Shown piece by piece: positions 1 to 9,692 of a stretch of 18,881 nt of DNA. The stretch covers positions 1 through 18,881 of the forward strand of contig JABLTG010000256.1 of assembly GCA_016618085.1 (NCBI GenBank), given 5' to 3'. The notes under the pieces were generated by a model, which worked only from the letters and a program-made list of their open reading frames with translations, made no database searches and was not told the DNA's origin. Source of the stretch: Neovahlkampfia damariscottae (taxonomy: Eukaryota > Heterolobosea > Selenaionea > Neovahlkampfiida > Neovahlkampfiidae). A program made the position numbers and the translations under genes. Positions within the stretch are counted from its first letter, which is position 1. Each line of letters begins with the position of its first letter.

Positions 1-458
1 GTGGACTAAAGAAAAAGAAGACATGCTACAAGTGAAAAGTATACCTTCAAGTTCTTCTTCTTCTTCAGTTGACAAGAATATTTGTTGGACAAAAAAGTTG
101 GTAGAACAATCTTCATTAACAGAAGGTATTTTATTTTCATCAAAAGATGTTCCAAAAGAAAACAAACAAATTTCACATAAAACTGGTTTATCAAAAAAAC
201 AACTTGATACAGATGAAATTATTCGATCAAGAAAAATTCTTTTAAAACCAACAAGTGAACAAAAGAAAAAAATACAAGATCTATTTAGTTCGATCTAAAG
301 ATTTGAGAAAGGGTATCATTTCCAACATTGAGGCATTTGATGAAAAGATAAAAATTGAGATTGAAGAAAACATACAAAATGATAGTTATTCAAGGTTGAA
401 TCAAGATGCAAAACAATACTTTCATGAAAATATGAAGAAAAAAATCCCGACAGAATAA
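1..458 (+). pseudogene. Fanzor (eukaryotic TnpB-like nuclease) N-terminal fragment, broken
   Basis: Bases 2-298 read in frame as the N-terminal part of a Fanzor, the eukaryotic RNA-guided nuclease related to TnpB. The segment RSRKILLKPTSEQKKK (about bases 227-274) is the typical N-terminal TnpB/Fanzor strand ('KIrLyPt.eQ..k'). The frame stops at 296-298. Similarity seems to resume in another frame (about 290-458) with SKDLRKGIISNIEAFDEK, which resembles the Fanzor 'IR..ai.....aF' segment, so a frameshift or deletion lies near base 290. No RuvC core or zinc finger follows. The first 127 bases match the right-hand Fanzor at 18761-18881 except for two substitutions and a 6-base (Ser-Ser) difference, so this is a separate copy in the same orientation. 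The upstream part lies outside the window. Family assignment is good; the account of the breakage is inference. Confidence 0.75.
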
Positions 459-1337
459 TAAGACTCTTGTACAATTGGTATCTTTATAAGAATAAACAGT
501 GTTTTTTAATTGAAGATGGGCATTTCAATCGAGTGAGTATGTTGTTCAAATATCACACGACTCATTAGTCAATGAGTCAATCAATAGATAATAAGTGTAT
601 CACCAAACAATAAGTTGATCGTTTACGAAATGAATTTATCATAAAGTGATAAGTGACTTATTTTACAAAAAACCCCACATACCGTATTAAAATCCTTAGT
701 AATTGTCCATACTATAAGACTCCTATGTAATTAACCACGTCTTTAGAATAAACTTGGTCTTCAACTTGAAGTGTAGCATTCCAACTGATAAAATGGTGTT
801 TTTCATACCAATATGACTTTATTCCTACTGAGTCACATTATTCCAACTGGATGATGTTATTTCTACAAAGTAGTATTCAACTTGCCTGAGTCATGCAAGA
901 AAAGTCATGTTTTTGCTAATAACGCTTCAAATGAAACATGATGTTTGGCTTGAAACATGTATTCTTCAGGAAATGAAATTTATTCTTTGTTTCTGTAAAT
1001 GTTACGAAAGCGACCATAATCTTTTCAAAAATGCAACTTCAGAACAAGTTAGAAAAAAAATTGGACAAAGAATGGTAGGTCTTGTAATACAATCACCTTT
1101 TCTTTTTAAAATATCTACAACTGATTGAGTCAAATTTTCGTCATCTTGAAGTCCTTTTTTGACATCAACTTTATTTTGAATTATCATTGAACATATTCCA
1201 AGCTCATCAAGTTTTTTATAGTTTTTGTGGGATTCTTTGAATATAATTTTACATTTCTCATAATCAGAATAATAAGTCGAGGCCTTGGGTTTCAATAGAC
1301 ATTACCACTAAACTTCAAATTAATTTAACTTGATCCA
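459..1337. other. Gene-poor gap, palindrome-rich
   Basis: No convincing coding region is seen. The stretch holds a 20-base inverted repeat at 559-578 (8-bp arms GACTCATT/AATGAGTC around AGTC) and a smaller one at 649-661 (ATAAGT/ACTTAT). Two loosely similar blocks start with TAAGACTC and end with AGAATAAAC (near 463-500 and 715-752). Short open frames at 907-1128 (plus) and 1002-1295 (minus) overlap antisense and match no family I recognise. The left part may be the decayed remainder of the broken Fanzor copy. Confidence 0.4.
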
Positions 1338-1931
1338 ATGAAATTTCTTCAAGTTCAAGAGATTGAATTTATGTTATGAATTTTTTCCAAAAACTCATGG
1401 TTGGAAAATAAGTCTCTTAGTAAACAAATAGCAAATCAACAAAATCCGAATGCTTTATCCAATTTAGGAAATTGTTATAGAAAAGGGATCGGTATTGAAC
1501 AAAATCCAGCAAAATCTTTTGAATGCTTTAAATTATCATCGGATCAAGGAAATAGTAATGGTCAAAATTGTTTGGGTTGTTGTTTTGATGAAGGAATAGG
1601 TGTTGAACAAGACTTTGAAAAAGCATTTCAACTTTTTAGATTGTCTGCTGACCAAGGAAACCCATATGGACAATTTAATTTGGGTTCTTGTTATGATAAT
1701 GGAACAGGTGTCCGTAAAGATCTTTTCAAAGCGTTCAAATATTACTTAATGTCTGCTGAACAGAATTTCCCACAAGCTTTATATTGTATTGGCCATGCTT
1801 ACGAAAATGGTGAAAGTGTGGAAAAGAATTGGAAAAAAGCAAAAAAATACTATGAACTTGCCAGTGAAAAAGGTCACAAAGCTGCAACAATTGAATTGGA
1901 AAATTTGAACTCTGTTGTCACAATTGAATGA
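1338..1931 (+). CDS. Sel1-like repeat protein (proposed 60-nt intron after five codons)
   Basis: The product has four consecutive Sel1/SLR repeats of about 36 residues, each with the pattern LG.CY..G.GV..d..KAf.yy..sA.qG. Such solenoids act as protein-binding scaffolds. The repeat frame is open from 1380 but has no ATG before the repeats. An ATG at 1338 is in the same frame and a stop at 1377 separates the two. A GT-AG intron at 1353-1412 would remove the stop and keep the frame, giving MKFLQ followed by SLSKQIANQQ and a protein of 177 residues. The intron size suits the short introns seen in neighbouring genes, though it is longer than most. The alternative is a 5'-truncated gene. The Sel1 identity is firm; the first exon is a proposal. 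Confidence 0.75.
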
Positions 1932-2061
1932 AAGTTTTGGTGCACTCATCAATAAATCTTTGTTTTCGAAAAGATTAAGATCAAAAAGTAAGAATACTAA
2001 CGAGCACAAAAAAGTGGACGAATCAGAAAACTTTAATTATTGCATCCTACAACATCAAGAC

Positions 2062-2718
2062 TTATTTTTTCTTTTCATTTTTTTCATTGATGATATCAAA
2101 AAAATTTTGTTGATATTGTTTTGGCAATGAAGGAATAAAAAATTTCTTACAAGAATTCTTTGCAACTTGCAGATTTGTGAACGTTTTTTCAATAAAAATT
2201 TCTTCAACCAATATTTTGACGAATTGAACTGCATAACTTTCTAAACCACAAAGACATAAACATTTTATGATTCTTGTTATCCTCATAAAATTATGATCAT
2301 TGGCCCGTTTATTCAAATGTCTATATCTTTCTTGATAATATTCATGTCTTGTTATCTTTCCATCCTGTGTTAAATTCATTCCATAAAAATCTAACATCAT
2401 TTGAAATGACATTATTAACTTCTTTTGAAGTTGTTCTGATTTACAAAATACTTCAATCTCTGTTGGAGATAATTGGTAAGCTTCATCATTTAAACTAGTT
2501 TCTGTGGTTGGAAATAACCATTGGATATATCCATGATGATATTCTAAAATTTTTCTATTTCCAAACCACTCTGAAATTATTGTTTTATGGTAGTCTCCTT
2601 CTGGTTCGGATTTTCTGAGGTCAGAGTAAAAATCCACGTTTGGTAATTCACCTTCTTTTAATTCTGGTTTTTTTTTTTTTTGGATTTTGTTTGAGCGAGT
2701 GTTGTGGTGTTTACCCAT
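2062..2718 (-). CDS. OGFr-domain protein (opioid growth factor receptor conserved region)
   Basis: Intronless, 218 residues. After a basic N-terminus (residues 1-25) comes the conserved OGFr domain: HGYIQWLFPTTETSLND, then an LSPTEIEVF segment, MMLDFYGMNL, a YYQERYRHLNKRANDHNFMRITRII stretch (the last part being the family's HN..RITRI signature) and GLESYAVQFVKIL. In animals this domain lies at the N-terminus of the OGF/zeta-opioid receptor, but it also occurs in fungi, bacteria and protists, where its function is unknown. No receptor role should be inferred here. The ATG at 2718 is the first one available, and a tandem CCAAT-type box lies about 41-54 bp upstream. It is followed on the same strand by nothing and meets the Sel1 gene tail to tail. 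Confidence 0.85.
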   Translation of the reverse strand: MGKHHNTRSNKIQKKKKPELKEGELPNVDFYSDLRKSEPEGDYHKTIISEWFGNRKILEYHHGYIQWLFPTTETSLNDEAYQLSPTEIEVFCKSEQLQKKLIMSFQMMLDFYGMNLTQDGKITRHEYYQERYRHLNKRANDHNFMRITRIIKCLCLCGLESYAVQFVKILVEEIFIEKTFTNLQVAKNSCKKFFIPSLPKQYQQNFFDIINEKNEKKK

Positions 2719-2758
2719 TCTGTCAACAATTCAACTTCAGTTTGTTTTCTGTTGAGGT

Positions 2759-2772
2759 GATTGGTGATTGGT
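2759..2772. promoter_or_regulatory. Tandem CCAAT-type boxes upstream of the OGFr gene
   Basis: GATTGGT occurs twice back to back, 41-54 bp upstream of the OGFr start (ACCAATC on the gene strand). This is the clearest case of the motif seen before most genes in the window. Confidence 0.5.
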
Positions 2773-2896
2773 CGAATTAATTTTCAATTCTCGACTTAAA
2801 GTGCTTTCTTTTAACAAGAAGTAGAATAAAAGAACTATTTACGGTCAAAAAACGAATTGAATGACAATATTTACAGAAACTCAATAAATAAATAAT

Positions 2897-4485
2897 TTAA
2901 TCATTCAGGTCAACATCCAAACCAAATGCTTCCAACATTAGTATACCATAAGGATCATTTTTTAAAACATCTCTTGAACCTGCAATGGTTGTACCTTCAG
3001 GTGTATTTTTGATTAATTTCCCCAAAGTCACTGCAGTTTTTTCAGCTCTTCCTTCACAAATTTTTCTCAGTATGACTGCAGCATTTGGAATATCACCAAG
3101 ATTAGCAAATATGAAATAATACCTTTTTGTAAAATTACCCATTTTTTGATAAATCAAAGCCGCATAGCGATATCCCATTTGAGTTTCTGTTTCAACTTCA
3201 GGTCCTCCTTTTTTCACTGGTCTTGTTTTTTTGAACTTTTCTGCAGGTAAATAATTTTTAGTGCTCTCATTGTGACATGGTTTACAAACGGAAATGTAAA
3301 TTCCCTTTTCAGGATAATAAGCACATGAGTATGATTGAACCATTTGAAATGTTAATTGAGCTTGCATATCAGTTTCAAATACTAAATGTTTTCGATTGGA
3401 TATGTTTGCTTCAGGATTGAAATCAAGTTCCATTTGTTGAGCATTCAAATCTTCCATTGTGAATTTGAGGTAAATTGGATCTTGTTCAAAGGCATGGAAT
3501 GTTTCAAATGCAACAAGACATCTTTCAAATTCATAAGGTAATATTGTTTCTCCTTTGAAAAATTCACATTCACTAAAGATCTTCATATTCTTTGGAACGT
3601 AATTTCTTGTGTTTGTGTAAAAGTTTGTTTTGGTTTTTGACCATGAAGAAAGTTGTTTCCATTCAAATGAATCAACTAACAACTCTTCAAAGAATTGAAA
3701 ATGTTTGTCATCAATATAGGGTCTATCAAAGTCATCAAGTTTGAGTTGGAACTTTGATATTTGAGCAAGTTGAATGAAATTTGGAACTTTGTAATGTTTA
3801 ATGCAGATACTCAAAAATTCCTTCTTTCTGATAAATCTAGGCCATACATCATGATACAAATCTTTAATAAAGAAAGTGTTAAAAAAAAACTGTTACCATT
3901 TAAAATGAAACGGTAAGCTGGTTTGAACAAATCAAAAGCTGTTTCGTTTCTGTCCCAAATACTATGTTCCGTAATTTGTTCTCGATATTCCAACATGTTC
4001 TTTTTAAGTTGGAAATCTACATTTAGTTCGTTTTGGCATCCAGAGACGAAATAAGTATTGATTATCTCTTCACATCTTGTTTTCCATTGACTTTTATCCA
4101 TGGACTTTAATTTTTCAACATCTTCAATGAATAAAAAAGGTTCTAAGTTGAACTCTGATTTTAAGTGTTCTTTGAAAGCATCACGGAGGTCTTCTATGGA
4201 CAAAAGACAATCAAAGTTTGGACTATATCCTTTTAATCCATTACTTTTGAGGTCTTTGATAATGGCTGGTTTGTTGGTGGTGAATAAGTTGGTGAGCATG
4301 AAAACAAAGCAAATTGATTGGACCGGTAGAATTGACCAATCAATACTGATGGAAAACACAACCTGCAAATTTGAAATTCTTTTTTGCAATTGTGGAATCC
4401 AAATTTTTTCACTTTTTATGGAATTCTTTTTTAGGAATTTATTCCAATCAACATCATTCCAAAAACTGAACAATTGTTTATTCAT
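2897..4485 (-). CDS. RGS-domain protein with a C-terminal START-like region, one 35-nt intron
   Basis: Two exons, 4485-3897 and 3861-2897, are joined across a GT-AG intron at 3896-3862 (35 nt), giving 517 residues. The join restores the last helix of an RGS domain. The domain runs from about SIEDLRDAFKEHLKSEF through PFLFIEDVEKLK, an INTYFVSG segment, ELNVDFQLKKNM and FDLFKPAYRFILN to DLYHDVWPRFIRKKEF. RGS domains speed GTP hydrolysis by G-alpha subunits. The following ~300 residues have a WSKTK start, several beta-like strands and a closing amphipathic helix (LGDIPNAAVILRKICEGR). I read this as possibly START/lipid-binding-like, with low certainty. Upstream of the RGS is a hydrophobic stretch around residues 40-65. 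The ATG at 4485 lies only 50 bp after the stop of the preceding gene. Confidence 0.8.
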
Positions 4486-4535
4486 TCAATTCAAATGAGA
4501 TATATTTTATTTTTCAAAATAGATTTCATGTCCTT

Positions 4536-5171
4536 TCATTGAATTGATGGCCAGTTCACTTCGAATTTCTCCAGGAATAAACAATCTTCCAAAGTGAATT
4601 CAACATGAATCTCAAACTTCATCAAATCAATATCCTTCAAATTGTCAGATCCAAAAAATTCAACCAAATAGTTGACATTTTGTCCTCGAAAAATAGCAGT
4701 CCCCCTGATACTACTTTGTGCTTTTTGAAAACCTGTTTGAAACAAAATCCACTGACCTCTACAATTCATCAATCTAAATTGAAAATTAATTTGATTTATC
4801 AATTTAAGAGAAATATCATAATCAAACGAAATTCGACGTAATTTTAAATTGAAACCACTATTACCAAAAAAACTAGGACTCTTCAAAAATAGAACAACAC
4901 ATATGTTTTTTGGATACTTGTTAAAAACTATTTTCATTCTTTTGATATAAATATTTTCCAAATCGAATTTTGTAAAATATGAATTTTGAAGTTTGTCTAA
5001 GAATTTTCGAAGCCTTAAGTTCATAAAGTCAATTGTGCAGTGTATAATAGTATCTTGAGGTATTATGATATTCTTTGGGTGCATTTGTATTCCATTCATC
5101 ACTAATTTAACAACTGGAAGAGATTCAAGTAGACTCTGCAAAAATGGTTGCATTTCAGTTTTGATCAACAT
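4536..5171 (-). CDS. Unrecognised 211-residue protein
   Basis: Intronless frame starting at the ATG at 5171; the frame is open slightly further upstream but with no other ATG. I do not recognise the family. The sequence is rich in alternating hydrophobic and basic residues, suggesting beta strands, with no signal peptide, clear membrane segment or repeat. It lies 50 bp upstream of the RGS gene on the same strand and is divergent from the MFS transporter. A CCAAT sequence (5176-5180) lies just before the start. Its length and codon use resemble those of neighbouring genes. Confidence 0.6.
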   Translation of the reverse strand: MLIKTEMQPFLQSLLESLPVVKLVMNGIQMHPKNIIIPQDTIIHCTIDFMNLRLRKFLDKLQNSYFTKFDLENIYIKRMKIVFNKYPKNICVVLFLKSPSFFGNSGFNLKLRRISFDYDISLKLINQINFQFRLMNCRGQWILFQTGFQKAQSSIRGTAIFRGQNVNYLVEFFGSDNLKDIDLMKFEIHVEFTLEDCLFLEKFEVNWPSIQ

Positions 5172-5437
5172 GTTCTCCAATTAAAATTGAATTTTTTTGA
5201 GATCAGATTATTATTTCTATTCCAAATTAAGCTTCCGGAATTTTTTTTTTTTGGTTTTCAAGCTTTCTATTGAAAGTGTTGATGAGTGTTTGATCAGAAA
5301 AAATTATTAAATTTTTAAACTCCAGTTGAAAACAGAACTTGTTCCTTTTTACATTTTTTTTTTGAATTTGAAAAATCAATGTGCACTAATAACCAAATGA
5401 AACTCTTGTTCATTCAAAAAAAACTTTGAAGACGAAT

Positions 5438-5444
5438 CATTGGT
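5438..5444. promoter_or_regulatory. CCAAT-type box upstream of the MFS gene
   Basis: CATTGGT lies 26 bp before the MFS start codon at 5470, within the 298-bp divergent spacer between this gene and the minus-strand gene ending at 5171. Confidence 0.35.
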
Positions 5445-5469
5445 TCATTTTTTTTTGTGCTCAACATTG

Positions 5470-6996
5470 ATGCAAAAAATAAATCATCTGATTGAAAAAT
5501 ATGAAAAATTTTGGTCAGAAAAAATAATAATCTTTGGATTCTTGTTGATAACTGTCAACTTCCTTGCAGGAGCACAATTCGGTTTTTCAATGGGTTTAAC
5601 TGGTGCTGCTTTACCAAGTTTAATAGCTGACAATGGAAACAAAGATTTTTTATTAAATACAACAAATTCAGCATTTCTTCAGAGCTTTTTTCCTGGTTCT
5701 TATGTTTTTGGAAATGCTATAGGTCCAATTCTTTCTCCTATCACAGTTTTTTTCATTGGTTTCAAATTCACATTAATGTTATACTCTTTAGTAGCTTTAT
5801 TAAGTCAAACTATTTCTGTATTTTCTGCTCATTATGCCATGTTGATTGTAGGTCGAGTTATTACAGGTATCGCATCTGGAGTAATATCAACAGCTGGAAT
5901 AGAGTACGCAAATTCGTTAGCGCCACCTAAAATAAAAGGAGTAGTTGGAACAATGTATCTGATAGGGTTGACAACTTTTGTGTTAGTTGCAAATACTACT
6001 ACTTTTTTTGCTTTGATTGTACATGATTGGAGGTGGATGACAGCAGTGGGTGTTTTTCCACCATTGATGCTATTTTTTGTTTCTATTATTATGCCAGAAT
6101 CACCAATTTGGCGAAAAGAGAGGAAAAAAAGAAAAGAAAAGAAACCAGAGGAGAAAGAAAAAAATTTTCAATTCATCATTGTTATGAAGAAAATTGTTCA
6201 ACTTAAAACTTTATGGAGGTTATTTTTATGCTTTTTGTTGATAATTTCATTGCATTTAGGGGGTTTAGTACCCATGATGATATTTCTTCCCATCACAATT
6301 CAGAAAGCAGGTGTGACTAATTTTTACTACACTGCTCTGGCATCAATTGGTGTTTCATTTTGGAATATTGTAACTGCAATAATTCCGACATTGTTTGTTG
6401 ATTGTTTTGGAAGAAAATTATTGCTAACCGTTGGATATATAATTATGTTTTTCAGCACTTTGTCATTGGGATTCATTGTGTATTTTGTACAACAGGAAAT
6501 AAGTGGAATCCTATCTATCATAATGATTTTGATATTTTTAGTTGGTAACAATGGTGGTATCAATTCCCTAATTTTTATTTTGTTTTCTGAACTTTTTGAT
6601 GGAGATATTTCCATTATAACTTCAGCTTGGAATTTAACAATCTTCAATTTTGTTTCATTTTTGATTGGGTTCATGTATTTATCAATTGAAATTGTTGTTG
6701 GATTACCAGGTGTTCTCTGGATATTTTCTGGAATCACTTTGGTTTGTGGAACTTTTTTGACAATCTTCCTTCCAGAAACTAAAAAACTAAAAAAATCAAA
6801 CAAAGAAATGACAGAACAAAATGAAAAGGAAAAAGAAAATCTTGAAACTGAAATGAAAGAAGAAAAAGAAATAATTGAACAATCAGTAGATGTTTGTATT
6901 CCATCAAAAATTGATGAATTGAAGAAACATGAAGAATCTACTTCTACAAAAATTGATGAAATGAATTTGGAGAATACAGAAATATTCATCAAATAA
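5470..6996 (+). CDS. Major facilitator transporter, sugar-porter type
   Basis: A 508-residue membrane protein with about 12 hydrophobic segments in two halves. Sugar-porter marks are visible: a GRVITGIASG motif in the first half, PESPIW after the sixth segment (usual PESPRWL), DCFGRK in the loop of the second half (usual D..GRR), and LPETK after the last segment. The central loop is a very basic and acidic stretch (RKERKKRKEKKPEEKEK). The cytoplasmic C-terminal tail of about 75 residues is almost entirely charged. The substrate is probably a hexose or similar polyol but cannot be fixed. The first ATG in the frame is at 5470. The gene has no intron and meets the Kelch gene tail to tail with 86 bp between them. 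Confidence 0.85.
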   Translation: MQKINHLIEKYEKFWSEKIIIFGFLLITVNFLAGAQFGFSMGLTGAALPSLIADNGNKDFLLNTTNSAFLQSFFPGSYVFGNAIGPILSPITVFFIGFKFTLMLYSLVALLSQTISVFSAHYAMLIVGRVITGIASGVISTAGIEYANSLAPPKIKGVVGTMYLIGLTTFVLVANTTTFFALIVHDWRWMTAVGVFPPLMLFFVSIIMPESPIWRKERKKRKEKKPEEKEKNFQFIIVMKKIVQLKTLWRLFLCFLLIISLHLGGLVPMMIFLPITIQKAGVTNFYYTALASIGVSFWNIVTAIIPTLFVDCFGRKLLLTVGYIIMFFSTLSLGFIVYFVQQEISGILSIIMILIFLVGNNGGINSLIFILFSELFDGDISIITSAWNLTIFNFVSFLIGFMYLSIEIVVGLPGVLWIFSGITLVCGTFLTIFLPETKKLKKSNKEMTEQNEKEKENLETEMKEEKEIIEQSVDVCIPSKIDELKKHEESTSTKIDEMNLENTEIFIK

Positions 6997-7082
6997 AATT
7001 GTATGAACAATGAAATATTTGTTCATCACTCCATTTTCACCAAAACTTTTTCAGTTTCTTTTAGAGTGATTAATTCTTTATT

Positions 7083-8084
7083 TCAATTCCTAAAGTTAAA
7101 CTTTAAATCAACAACTTGTTCATTTTTAATCAGTGAATAAATATATTTAGATCTCATTATTTTACAAGATGCATATATTTTTGGTTCTGATTTATGTAAA
7201 ATTACACCTCCAATCATCCAAATTCGTCCATCAGCTTTAACACATTTTGTCCATCGAATATCTTTTTCTGATAAATCAGATTGTTGTTTATTCCATTGAT
7301 TGATCAATGGATTGAAAACAAATATATCAGAAAGAACATCTGCGTATGTTTCACCACCAATAATATAAAAAAGACCATCAACTGTGAATGAATTCAATAG
7401 AAATCGTGAACATGGTGAAATTTTTGAATGACAGTTTATACTTTCAAATGTTTCGGTGTTAAAGTTGAATCTATATAATCTATCTTGCATTCCTTTGGTT
7501 GAAGATTTTCCACCAAACAAATACATATAATGATCAATTGATTGGCTTGTATGTAAATGCATGCAGTCCATTTCAAATCCTTTATAATTTATATTCTTCC
7601 ATTTTTTGTTTTCAAAAGAGAATATCCATAAATCGTTAAATGAAGTTTTTTCATCCTTTCTTCCGCCAAATATGACCATCTCGTTTTTATAATTTAAAAT
7701 ACAACTATGGAAGCATCTAGTATCCGGTATTTCATTTGTTTTGAATACTATCTCTTCAGTTGTAAAGTCATTCAAATCAAAAAAATATAACTTGTCAGTT
7801 TCGCAAAGTCTCTGGAATTTTGAATCAAAACAACCTCCAAAAATGATTAAATAGTTATCGTAAATAACAGAAGTATGACCACATCTTCCAAATAATTCAA
7901 ATTTTTCATTGTAGCGTTTAAAACCATGTTCCTTTATATTAAAAACATGGAGATTCTGAGAAACGATAAAATCTTGGGAATATCCACCTGAAATATACAA
8001 GCAATCATCATTTTGGTTATATGAAACTGAATGGTGTGATACCTCCAAAGGTGCTTCCACAACTTCGTTCCAAACAAACTTCAT
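7083..8084 (-). CDS. Kelch-repeat beta-propeller protein
   Basis: A 333-residue intronless protein made almost wholly of Kelch repeats. Six di-glycine strands can be read in order: YISGGYS, IIFGGCF, VIFGGRK, YLFGGKS, YIIGGET and WMIGGVI. They are spaced by about 50 residues and most are followed by the usual aromatic residues (for example LWIFSFENKKW). This predicts a six-bladed propeller serving as a protein-binding platform. There is no BTB, F-box or catalytic domain. The ATG is at 8084; it shares a 69-bp divergent promoter with the kinase at 8154, which may mean joint regulation. Confidence 0.85.
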   Translation of the reverse strand: MKFVWNEVVEAPLEVSHHSVSYNQNDDCLYISGGYSQDFIVSQNLHVFNIKEHGFKRYNEKFELFGRCGHTSVIYDNYLIIFGGCFDSKFQRLCETDKLYFFDLNDFTTEEIVFKTNEIPDTRCFHSCILNYKNEMVIFGGRKDEKTSFNDLWIFSFENKKWKNINYKGFEMDCMHLHTSQSIDHYMYLFGGKSSTKGMQDRLYRFNFNTETFESINCHSKISPCSRFLLNSFTVDGLFYIIGGETYADVLSDIFVFNPLINQWNKQQSDLSEKDIRWTKCVKADGRIWMIGGVILHKSEPKIYASCKIMRSKYIYSLIKNEQVVDLKFNFRN

Positions 8085-8097
8085 CAAAACCTAGATT

Positions 8098-8104
8098 GAT
8101 TGGT
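8098..8104. promoter_or_regulatory. CCAAT-type box in the Kelch/kinase divergent promoter
   Basis: GATTGGT sits 13 bp upstream of the Kelch start (minus) and 49 bp upstream of the kinase start (plus), so one site could serve both genes. Confidence 0.45.
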
Positions 8105-8153
8105 GGAAAATATCTCAACGGTTTTTAACAGAAAAACAAAACGTCAAAAAAAA

Positions 8154-9528
8154 ATGGAGAAAAAAGTAGAATTTTCATTCCATGTGATTGATGGTGACCT
8201 TGAAGATATTGATGATGAAGATGTTGAATACATGAATAGATTAGAAAAAGATGAAAAAAAAAGAAAAGAAATAATACCAAAAACACCACTTTCATCTCTA
8301 AGTCCAACAGTTGATGTTTGGTCACCAAATTCATTAAGTCCTTGTTCAAGTGCTACAGATTCACCAAAAATTAGTTACATTGATTCTTTATCAGAAATGG
8401 CTGCGAATAACTCTTTTAAAACACTTAACAAATCTTTGAACTTGAGAAAACATTTTAAAGTTCAACCAAATCCAAAATTAAAAAGAAGAATAAAAACATT
8501 AGAAAAAAGTTTGAACATCAAAACGGTTGGAGCTTCACCAGTCCTAAAAAATTTGGACAAAAAAAAAAAAAAACCAACATCCATTGTAGAATGGAGAGAT
8601 GAAGTTAAGAAACAATACCTTTATAGTGAATTACCTTATTTACCCGAGTATAGACCTTGGATAGAACCAAAATTAATCAATCCAAATTTCATTTATGAAT
8701 TTGATGAATATGAAGATAAAATAGGAGAAGGAGGAACAGCATCTGTTTTCAAGGCATATCACAAAGACAAAAAAAAAATTCATGCTGTCAAAATCATCCA
8801 ATGGTATGGTGATGAAAAATGTTTGGCTGACATTATGATAGAAGTAGATTGTTTAAAGAATTTCCATCACGAAAATATGGTCAATTTTTATGATTTTTAC
8901 TGTTTATATAAAGATCAAAACACTTGTGAATTCTGGATTTGTATGGAGTTTTTGGATTCTTATGAATGTTTAACAAAATATGTATCCAAGAATTTTCCGT
9001 TAAAAGACTCGGAAATTGCATCTATTGTTCATCAAATGTTGGTGACACTTCAACATTTACATTCAAATTTTATAATTTACAGAGATGTTAAATCAGATAA
9101 TATACTAATCAACACAAAAACAAAGAAAATTAAATTGATAGATTTTGGATTCAATGCAAACATCAAAAAGAATAAAAAGAGAACATCAACAGTCGGTACT
9201 TGTTATTGGAGTAAGTATTTTTTTTTATTAAAGTTTTCAAAAAGTGGCCCCTGAAGTGATTAATGGTGAATACTCAAAAGAGATTGATATTTGGAGTTTA
9301 GGAATTACAATTTTTGAAATGATGACAGGAAAACCACCTTTGACCAATTTAAATCCAACTGAAGTTGGTCTTTGGATTGGTAGTCATCAACCACCGAAAA
9401 TACCTAAAGAGTGGAATAAGGATTTAAAAGATTTGGTATCGGAAATGTTGATTTTTGATCCTGCAAAAAGAGCGACTATTTCGGAGTTATTAATTCACCC
9501 ATTTATACACAATTTGGGAATGGAGTAG
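8154..9528 (+). CDS. STE20/PAK-like Ser/Thr protein kinase, one 34-nt intron
   Basis: Exons 8154-9210 and 9245-9528 are joined over a GTAAGT...AAAAG intron of 34 nt, giving 446 residues. The join splits the Met codon of the activation segment and restores GTCYWMAPEVI. Kinase marks: glycine loop GEGGTASV (about residues 191-198), AVKII lysine (213), YRDVKSDN catalytic loop (309-316, Tyr in place of the usual His), DFG (330-332) and the APE motif. KSDNIL and GT.YWMAPEV point to the STE20/PAK group. The first 180 residues are low-complexity, with several Ser/Thr-Pro sites (PKTP, LSP, WSP, DSP) that could be phosphorylated by proline-directed kinases. No CRIB domain is evident. The ATG at 8154 is the first in frame. 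All catalytic residues are present, so it should be active. Confidence 0.9.
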
Positions 9529-9692
9529 TTTAGGAATTTTTTTTATCCAAATTAAAATTGCAGTTTTAAAATAGGAGCGAAATATTTACATTTATGGTTC
9601 AAAGAAACAAATTTGAACCAAGGAAACTTTGATTGGGTATTTTTACCGACCCAATTTGGACATCCTCTCTCAAACTTGAAGAAAGACAAAGA

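Noticed and set aside
1002-1295. 97-codon minus-strand frame with protein-like charged first half
   Set aside because: It starts at TTG with no ATG, is overlapped by a plus-strand frame of similar length, and matches no family I know. A spliced gene is not excluded.
4100-4498. 132-codon plus-strand frame
   Set aside because: It lies fully antisense to the RGS exon and shows no domain.
6327-7010. 227-codon minus-strand frame inside the MFS gene
   Set aside because: It is antisense to clear transporter sequence; the Ser/Phe-rich composition is the shadow of a Glu/Lys-rich tail.
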